Shown: positions 56,255 to 64,000 of the stretch, in pieces
Position numbering within the stretch: position 1 is the stretch's first letter
How the letters are laid out: the number at the start of each line of letters is the position of its first letter
Assembly: GCA_017591395.1 (NCBI GenBank)
Contig: WEDG01012602.1
Span: 1 to 64,000, forward strand
Source of the DNA: Schistocephalus solidus
Lineage: Eukaryota; Platyhelminthes; Cestoda; Diphyllobothriidea; Diphyllobothriidae
Direction: 5' to 3'
Length of the DNA: 64,000 nt
Program-made: the position numbers and the translations under genes
The notes under the pieces: model-generated
Database searches by the model: none
Seen by the model: the letters and a program-made list of their open reading frames with translations, nothing else
Told to the model about the DNA's origin: nothing

Positions 56255-56445
56255 ACAGGAGCAAGAGTAAGACCGGAGTACAGCCAATGCTACTATCCTC
56301 AATCGGGGTCGTGAATTTAATCACATTTGGGTGAAGTTACCGGCTCATCCTACGACAACACGACATTTAAAATTTTTCTGCCATCAGCTGACAGCCCAAG
56401 CAAGATTTTGTAAACTACCAATCTCGAATCCATCAGTCGATTACC
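56255..56445 (-). repeat. SINE family A, degraded left arm of an inverted pair
   Basis: Segments corresponding to AACTTCACCCAAATGTGATT, CAAAATCTTGCTTGGGCTGT and the reverse of GAGTACAGCCAATGCTA fit the leader and head of family A. The tRNA-like part is partly deleted. Confidence 0.55.
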
Positions 56446-56494
56446 TGCCTCAGGAGCTTGGCCATAATTTGATTAAAGTCACCCCTTACGGTCA

Positions 56495-56625
56495 GCTCCT
56501 CGTAACTCATGTGGTTAGAACGTTGGCTATATTCATAACTTTCTTTTTACGATCGTGGTTTCAAATCCCTCCTAGGCTGCCACGTTTTTCCCAAATGGAT
56601 CAAATGAAAATATAAAAGTGATATA
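56495..56625 (+). repeat. SINE family A, right arm of an inverted pair
   Basis: CTCCTCGTAACTCATGTGGT (A box), GTGGTTTCAAATCCCTCCTA (B box) and CCCAAATGGATCAAATGAAA (tail) give the family A order in + orientation. Confidence 0.65.
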
Positions 56626-58835
56626 ATATGTTTGTCCTGTCAGAACCTAAGTTGAACAAGGAAAGGTTTGAGTTATAATCGGGATTAGTTTTGGCATATC
56701 TCCACTTAAGCCTTTTTTAAAGTTACTACATACGAAGCTAGGAGCTGCTACCGACAATGACAAAATGAATAAGCAGGAACATTCTGGCTTGGCTGTTATT
56801 GTTAACCAGTCGTACGTTCATTCCTGTTTTGTTTTACCCCAAAGTTTTTGGTGAAGACCGCTTGTTGTGAGGTTGAGGTAGAAGATCTTTTAGTGAAGGA
56901 TATGAGATTATGTTTCGCTATATGTAGTTCATGCATTTATGGCAGTAGTTCATTTGCAAGGATTTATAATAACTATATTTATTGGAGTAGGCTTTCCTTA
57001 TACTGAATTGTGGGCATCCAACAAACTGTGCTGAAGTTTGTTTGAAGTAAATGTTACAAGTTTCTAGAACTGGATAAACTGAAGGAAAATACACTGTTTT
57101 TAAAATAAGGGCAAGTGTATTTGAAACTGAACACTATGAGGCAACCAGTAGACCTAGATACTTAAACTTCGTATCTCAAGCGCGGTGCGAGGTAGATATT
57201 TATTGCTGAACCTTGCCATTCGGAAATTAACTGGGACCGGGACATATTCCTCGCCTCCTAAGAGACATCAGGCGATCAGTGCGATGTTCTGTCTACTAAG
57301 GCATGCCTAGACCGCGGGAGTTAATTTTACCAAAAGTTTACCATTATTTGAATATTTGATTCCTGTTACCTCCTACATAATATGGATAAAGAGTAGGGAA
57401 TACATCAACAATGAATTATTTCTGTAAACCAATATGAAAAAAAACAACGTAATAAACGGAAATATATGTGGTTATCTTGACTTTTCCGTGGCACTTCCTA
57501 GCCCTTTTATTATACACCTCTTTGGAAGTTATCCTACCCTTTGTTCATATTTAGTAAATTTCTCCTGACCTTTTATCTATTAGACTGTGTCCTGAACTTT
57601 GAACGACTGTTCAGCATTGATATTTTGAACATACTAAATCAACTTTGTATTCAGTGCTCTTTATCACCAGCACTTGTAAAGCGCCAGAAGGCCTTTCATC
57701 AACCGTCTTGAAATTTGTTGAGTAATATAAAGCCACATAAGCTTTTTTCATCTTCCTATGCTGGAAAAAAATCCTTCAATAAGACCCCTCATATTTTAAA
57801 AACAGTTAAACACATTCATTGCTTCTCTAATTTGAGAATGTATTTACGAAAAAATTGTTTTCTTTCTTATTAGGTGCCTGTTTTAGTTCTCCTCTACTAA
57901 TGAGACCAAATTACTACTACGAAAGATTAATGAAATATATTATTTCGATGAACAGGTCCTTGTGTTAGTGGATGGAAAATTTAGTTTTGCTATCCAAATG
58001 AGCAACCGGCTAGGAAGGGCTTTGTAAGGAAATATCTAGAGTTTTAAAAACCGGCACACACATTACAAATACAACGTATTTCAGCGAAACACTGACTACA
58101 TTCGTATAGGAACATGCCACCGCTTCTCATTTTCAAGGATTTAAATTTACCGAGGATGATTCCTGCCAAATTTGAGCTCAGGACTTAAAGCCGGATTATT
58201 TTGGTAACGACGTTTAAAAGGTGAAAGAATAAAATCTGAAAGCACATTAGCTTTATCATTGAAAAGTTTGCGAGTTCCAAAGTATTTTCTGCACATTACC
58301 TCCTATTTCCTTCTTATGTTATGCAGTTTTCGTGTTTTAGCTGAATACTGAAAATAATAAACTGACTGACTTCAGGGGAAAAGGTGAGACCTTGACTATG
58401 GGAAGGGTAGGCATCTAGTTTGGATAGCTCATCCTCCTACCAAGGTGCTCATGAAGCGTCATTTAAGGCATTGATCAGCCGATGATAGGGCAAAACCTAG
58501 GCAATATTAATGGAGCCGGCAAAATAGAAATGCTGAACCTCAACTAAAGTCCAAAATTTCAGAAAAATTGTTTATCCTCGGCTAACGCGGACATCCTCAT
58601 TCGAATCTGGACTACTTTGGCTCTGAAGCCTAGAATTGCCATGCCAATCTCCGTTTATTCCTGTTGGGATACGTAGAAGTTTATTGGGAATACACGCTTG
58701 AATATTCTCCCTTGAAGTATGGTTGATTCAGAATCAGAAATATATCTGTTCATGTTCAAAGACACCTCCACATAGGGAAGACATTTCAATGCGACTCTCC
58801 TGGCTGGATTGTCTCATAGCTTAGAGATTATTTTT
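56626..58835. other. No supported gene
   Basis: AT-rich, short ORFs only. Confidence 0.4.
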
Positions 58836-59060
58836 CCTTTTGAAGCTACTTTATCAAATCTGGTAAGCGGAAATCTACTGTTCTCCCTGCTATCCGCGGA
58901 GTCCTTTGAGGTTCCATCTTATCCCCTTACCTCTCATCACTTCACATTGGTGACATTAGGTGCCAAATGTCTGCCTGTATGTTGAGTATCCTGAGGATAT
59001 AGTTGTCGGACATTCTTCTAAAATCGGAATGAGCTCCAGTTGCTAAAGTATGATTTGTAG
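58836..59060 (+). pseudogene. LINE reverse transcriptase fragment, CR1/jockey-like
   Basis: One + frame reads SYFIKSGKRKSTVLPAIRGV, L, stop, GSILSPYLSSLHIGDIRC. This corresponds to the F--R-Q-V-----S....GVPQGSILSPLLF-LYI-DI segment of CR1/jockey-type RTs (motif B), with PQ replaced by L-stop. The ADD motif that should follow is not recognisable. A third LINE lineage in the window. Confidence 0.45.
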
Positions 59061-59744
59061 CATGCCTCAGCATGGTTGTCAGAAAATGTTCCTCGTCTCA
59101 ATACTCAGAAATAAATCCAGTGTTTTTCGACTGCGATCCTTTCTCTTTCCTACATCGTTTGATGTTCTTTCCAATAATGTTTCATCTTTCTGGTACCTTG
59201 ATGTTAATCTGGCATAGTCTCTTACTTCCCCTTGACATTGAGTCCGTTTTCCCTAAAATTCACAAACCTATAAATGTTATTCCTTGGTTATGGTACTGTA
59301 ACACCTTAACCCTTAATCTATAGAGTAAGAGATTCCAGTACTTCCCATGTCCTTCATTCTTATTCTCCGATTACTTTACCTTCTTTGCATAGAAAAGATA
59401 TGCTAATTTACAAAGTGTACTTTGAATGCTCTTGTCTTCTACCAGTGTTTCATATGTCATTTTATTTTACTATAAGAACACAACGACAATTCACAATGGT
59501 CAAGCAGTTCACTGATTGAATTCTGAATGACGTTGTTCATCCCTATCACGCTGAATTAATTGTTGCGAAGTCTCTCCGTCTCATACGCCGTGACTTTCGA
59601 AATATCTCTTGCCATACTGCGGTATATCGTTGCTGGCAAGAGATCTTATGCATAAAGATAATTAAGTGCAGAAGCTGACGCTCGAACTCTCTCCAGAGTA
59701 ATTGTTTAGTTTTCCGCAAACCCTCTAAGTCTCTTTCATCTATT
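59061..59744. other. No supported gene
   Basis: Possibly more of the LINE remnant, but no motif is readable. Confidence 0.35.
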
Positions 59745-59830
59745 AAGTCTTATTCTGGTCAAATGAATGGATGAATTTCTTTGCTGAAATTTCCGGAATG
59801 TTACTTTCTCCCTCTCTCCCCCTCTCGCAA
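59745..59830. repeat. Dispersed repeat, partner of 2700-2795
   Basis: GAATGGATGAATTTCTTTGCTGAAATTTCCGGAATGTTACTTTC and the following CTCTCTC tract resemble 2730-2800. Confidence 0.4.
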
Positions 59831-61133
59831 AAGATTTTGTCTGCAAAAACCGCACCCACATGATCCTTGGTAGAATGCTGAAACTAGCTACCAAATTCTC
59901 CCCAAACGAGCATTTCTTCATATGCGTTATTCCCTGCAGATTTCATCTTTTTTACAAAAACGGCCATTATTGTCCTGCATGACTGTTGCCGACTATTGCC
60001 AGACAGTGATAAAAGGAAACAACTTACTCGGAAGTAAATTGCTATTCTGGTCTTTTTAGGCCCGCATATCCATTCGCCTTCTCCTACTAAGTTCTTACGG
60101 CGAACAATCTGCTACTCAGTCGTTCATTACAGGTGCGTTTGCTGGCTGGCAGACAAATGAAGTCACGCAAATATGCAGTAAAGACAGGTTTTATTCAAGT
60201 ATCGTTTTGTCCAAACCCGTGATATTAATACTGAGTGTGTTACCATATTGACATAACCGGTACTCACTGAAAGCCCGCACTCAGGTTATTTGCCGATCAT
60301 GTGCCACTGTATCAGGCTTCTTTGAGGTTTTTGCCCCACCAGTGGGTCCTCCAGCGTTTTTCCCTTTTATTTGCAGCATAAAATTCAAATTTAAATGTTG
60401 CGCTTGAGAATTGTGTACGAGATTGCAGTATGTCGACTGCAACAAAGTTTTAGGCTGGGTCTAAAAGTTGCATGACTAGTCGAGTTCAAATACACAAACT
60501 ACCGGATACTAACAGTGTACTGTTTACAAGTTTCCTTCCAACACTCAGTATGGTATAATTCCTTAAGTAAAAAGGTTACATTTATTCTTATTTAATTTGA
60601 CATCAGGCCCGAATGTGGTCCTTTCTTAATTACATGCAATTTGGCGATGATACAAAAAAATCAGAACAGGGATAAACAAAAGGATTTCAAATGATAGAAC
60701 CATGTCCCATATCATGAGCTCAAATCAAAAATATTAAATTCGGCAAAGTACTTTAATGGTAACTAGAGTTTTTAATTTTGAAGCACAAAAGACAATATGA
60801 ATAGCCAATAATGAGGAGGTTCATACGAAAATAAAAGCGCACAAAAAGTTATCTTGTGCAGAAGAAGACATTTTCTCGGAAAGAAATGGGTGTGCATGAC
60901 GACTTGGGAAGAATTTTGCACAAATGGAACAAATTATTTATATAAAAGACACACTTCACTGTGCACGACGTGGAAGGGAATCAACTGCACAATACGTTTT
61001 TCACTGACGATTTCGCACAATTGGGTGTAGTTTTGCTGGACATACACGAAAAAAATTATTAGGTCGGAGGAGAGCATCAAGTTTGATTGGTTGATGAGGA
61101 ACAGAGGAAGCTGGACCACGTCATCCATCTGCG
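59831..61133. other. Downstream flank of the NPDC1-like gene
   Basis: A complement of AATAAA (TTTATT, 60581-60586) could end the 3' UTR of the minus-strand gene about 550 bases after the stop. Otherwise nothing is recognised. Confidence 0.3.
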
Positions 61134-63871
61134 TTAGTTACTCTGAGTGCTGGTAGATGGACCGTCCTTGTTGGTTTCCTCCTCGTGGAAAAGCGGATTG
61201 GCTACGTCAAATTCCCCGGCCTATTTTGAGTGAGCAAAAGAGCGTAAAGGATAAAATAAAATCGATTTTTGGTTTTCATGCAAGGGAGAATTTGGCGGCA
61301 TAACAAAATATTCTGTTTTTACATGGGTAGGAATAAAGTTGATAGTTTTGAGAAACTTTTGCTTTACTTTAAAATCTTTAGTTAAACCATTCAACTTTAA
61401 TCTTACAAACACAGGCTGACGACTACTCAAAGAGTTCATTTACCCAATTAAATGTTAAAGTCTGATGATGGTGACAGTGAGAACGAATGTTTCACCGATG
61501 ATTGCTTCGACCTTAATCACGGAAGTAAGTAATAATTCATCGGAGTTTTCATATTTTATTGTTGGCCAACAGCGATTAAAGTTTGTTTTGGGTAAAAAAT
61601 ACACTTAATAGCAGTGGGTCCCATGAAATGGAATATTACGCAAGAATGCAGATTTAAAGCATGCATGACCATCTGGAGTAATATGGCTTGGATCATACAA
61701 ATGTGTGCAGTTTACATTTTGGGCGATGCAATGGGCTGATTTTGAAGGTTATTTATGTGATTTAATGATGGCAATTAAAACACTAAACATTTCACGGAAG
61801 AGTATTTCAGCATTTGGCATCATAGAAGTTATGAATGAATTCCGGATTTCTGATTTGGATATTGATCAATGGCTGTAAATAGTTGCTTTATGCTAAACAA
61901 ATTCCCAACTTTTAATATCGTTCAGTGAACGAAGTACTATCTAAAAAAAACAGTCGGAGCAGGCCCGCTTATTTCGAATGAATATTTTTGCCATTGGCTC
62001 TTCAATAATATAGATGGTTCATCTTAAGGCCATCTAAACTACTACTTTCCATGGGTTTTCTGTGCATGTTAAAAAGAAGGCAGGAAAGTTAGGATGGGGC
62101 CCAGTACAAAACATTTTAAACCCGTCTGTCTGATATTAAATATTGGTAAAAAGCCCTCAAATGACTACGTCCTTGCTTTTTATCAATGAAATTTCAATAG
62201 TTTTTAGAAGAATTTCGTGAATGCTAATTTGTTTAGAGTACTAACAAAACATAAATTTTTTTTCAGTTGAAGAAGTCTTTACCGTTGCTAATCCAGGACA
62301 TTCGTAGACATTAACATCTGGTTCCTCAACTTCACTTCCGCTTTCCGGTTCGCTCTCAAAGGTGTGGGTCCGTCCCGAAGCCCTATTTAAGTGTCAGAAG
62401 GAATTAGTATAGAATTAACAAGTATTGCACTATCACTCTTGCATATTTAATCTGTAAAGGGTGAAAACCAAAATGCAGTAGATTTAACATTCAACGGTGC
62501 TGTGCACTACAAACTCAGGAATAAATTTTTCATTTGATATTTTGTGAAAATTAAATGATATATTGGCCGTTTTCATCCATACCTAGGCGACTTATTCATG
62601 CATATGGGCCTTAAGCAAGTACCTGTGCTGCCAATGTGATGTATCCTGTAACCTCAATATGTACTACTAACTGTTTGTTGACAGTTTAGTGAAAATTACG
62701 CGGTCATCTGAATGTGGCTAATGGACTTTGGCTCAAATATTAATAACAAATTTTGGTCTGAGCCTGAAAAGTTCACTTCAGACTGACTTACTCCAAGCCG
62801 ACGATTCACTTCTGAGGGCATTATAATGCATAAATTTCAATTTTTGAGTTGCTATCAGAAAGTACGCTGGGAAGGTTGAGGGAGTTACTGATGCGCCGAA
62901 CACTCACGCAGCTGTGCCATACAACTGCAGAATGCTGGCGGAACACGTGTCTGGGCTCTTAGCTAATATTGGTGTTGACAGTTTGGTGTAGCTGTTGGCG
63001 GCATATGTGGTTGGTACCAGCACGTAACTTTTCTAATCCATTGTTCGGTTCCATCCGTTCAAAGTTTTCTTCTACCCGTGCACTCCGTCGAATGTTCGCA
63101 TACGTGCAGAGTGCCTGCAAAACTCTCTTAGTTCTGATGACAAACTGACGAGACGACTTCCCTTCAGTGCACTGCTAACTGTTTGGCAAGGCAATTTGCG
63201 GAACGCATCAGGATCTGTTTCATGATTTATGAAATCAAACGATTTTTTTCCAGCCAATGGAAAAACACGTAACTCACGGCCCACACTTCTACAGTTTGCC
63301 ACAGGTTATTGACATTTTGAGTCATGTGACGTGTCTATTGAAATTATTTGCCTTCTGCGTATGAAATGCGTGCATTCATACCTCAGTAAAAACATCTCTC
63401 ATGTTTCATTAGACTCGTATTCAACGTCAAAAATAACGAAATATTTACTAATTTACAGAGTCCACAAGTCTGCACCCGATAGCCTTGTCGGCAGAACTTG
63501 CAACTCGAATTCGGATCACCCAGTTCGATCTCGGCTGAGAACACATGATCTCTTGTTCTGCAAAATCTATGTTACTGGAGGATTACATTTTGATTTGCGT
63601 CCCTCTTTTTTAAATTTTTGTTCTCTGGTATGCCACTAAAAACTTGCTCCATACTTCTGGTTGGTAAAAAAAAATAAATCGAATAAAACAGGAAACTCAC
63701 TGCTCCATGGCCAACATCTGCTGCTTCTGCTGTTGATAGTGGTACATTTGGGCACTCTTGGCCAATGACTGGTCTCCGGATGATGGTCGTGATCTATCTG
63801 CTTGCGAAGCCTCCAATTTACCAAATTTCGTTATCTGCATACCTTCGTCGGTTGGATCCCCGAAAGATTTT
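61134..63871 (-). CDS. NPDC1/CAB-1 homologue, C-terminal exons
   Basis: Three minus-strand exons are 63871-63701, 62382-62283 and 61220-61134 (stop TAA). Donors are GTGAGT and GTAAAG. The phases fit exactly: the first exon ends in CA, completed by the G that opens the second; the second ends in phase 0. The protein reads KSAQMYHYQQQKQQMLAMEQ, an acidic linker FESEPESGSEVEEP, VYECPGLAT, then AGEFDVANPLF and a Ser/Thr tail. In vertebrate NPDC1 the same blocks occur in the same order: SAxMYHYQHQRQQML, an acidic linker, VYECPGLA and GExxVxNPLF. NPDC1 (CAB-1 in nematodes) is a neuronal single-pass vesicle or membrane protein whose cytoplasmic tail this is. The transmembrane segment and ectodomain exons should lie beyond the right edge. 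Confidence 0.88.
62690..62830 (+). repeat. Dispersed repeat, partner of 42410-42565
   Basis: Matches the partner copy as described there. It lies in the intron between the first and second visible exons of the NPDC1-like gene. Confidence 0.55.
63470..63550 (+). repeat. Possible tRNA-derived SINE fragment
   Basis: GATAGCCTTGTCGGCAGAAC resembles an A box and CCCAGTTCGATCTCGGCTG a B box, about 40 bases apart. No second copy was found in the window, so this is tentative. It lies within the NPDC1-like intron. Confidence 0.25.
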
Positions 63872-64000
63872 CTGTAAGTATGAACGGGAATAACGGCTAA
63901 AGTAGCAATCTATGGCCAGCAGGTATAGGCCCTGAAAATATAAATGTGTTGACGCCGACTACAGTTGGATATGGAAAACTTACTATTTTGGCTACCTCAA

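Noticed and set aside
60934..61128. 64-codon minus-strand ORF starting MDDVVQLPL
   Set aside because: It begins just after the NPDC1 stop codon and would lie in the 3' UTR of that gene. No splice site or family supports translation.
61452..62322. Plus-strand two-exon mini-gene (ATG at 61452, donor at 61525, acceptor before 62267, ending VANPGHS)
   Set aside because: Its second exon is antisense to the second visible NPDC1 exon, which joins in phase with its neighbours and matches a known protein. The plus-strand frames are best read as shadows.

Overview
This window is animal nuclear DNA from a flatworm, most probably a diphyllobothriidean tapeworm (the Spirometra / Schistocephalus / Dibothriocephalus group). 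The basis is intron-split genes with GT-AG boundaries, a sigma-class GST of the helminth 28 kDa type, tRNA-derived SINEs, Penelope-like elements, and a LINE whose 3' end encodes C2H2 fingers. That last architecture is one I associate with these worms. The species assignment is inference. There is no operon, CRISPR or prokaryotic logic here.

Three host genes can be supported from spliced protein motifs. (1) An Arl2-type small GTPase on the + strand: four exons between 4859 and 13020 join in phase into 184 residues. (2) A sigma-class glutathione S-transferase on the - strand: three exons between 25897 and 22483 give 201 residues, and only the short first exon is not located. (3) The 3' end of an NPDC1/CAB-1 homologue on the - strand: three exons between 63871 and 61134 join in phase and carry the conserved cytoplasmic tail; the rest lies beyond the window. 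A few other candidate exons are listed with low confidence.

Most of the remainder is dead mobile DNA. Intron 1 of Arl2 holds SINEs and a LINE tail. Intron 3 holds a Penelope-like element that has lost its reverse-transcriptase core and is bounded by inverted copies of one terminal sequence. From 13.4 to 17.1 kb is a frameshifted LINE with C2H2 fingers. From 17.2 to 18.3, 26.2 to 28.8, 44.5 to 44.9 and 52.2 to 53.0 kb are copies of one GC-rich repeat family (called R here), including a tandem array with CA microsatellites at its joints. Two tRNA-derived SINE families (called A and B here) recur; family A repeatedly occurs as head-to-head inverted pairs, and family B forms a tandem-plus-inverted cluster at 35.1-35.6 kb. 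Also present are a mariner remnant with imperfect TIRs (38.1-39.0 kb), two further GIY-YIG fragments (45.3 and 48.0 kb), a Ty3/gypsy RNase H fragment (54.3-54.9 kb), two degenerate telomere-like tracts embedded in a dispersed repeat (48.8 and 54.0 kb), and several old dispersed repeat pairs.

The stretches 29-33, 36-38, 39-44, 46-47.8, 49-52 and 57-61 kb are AT-rich. I see no convincing gene in them. No new multi-gene system is visible; the most unusual material is in the architecture of the repeats.
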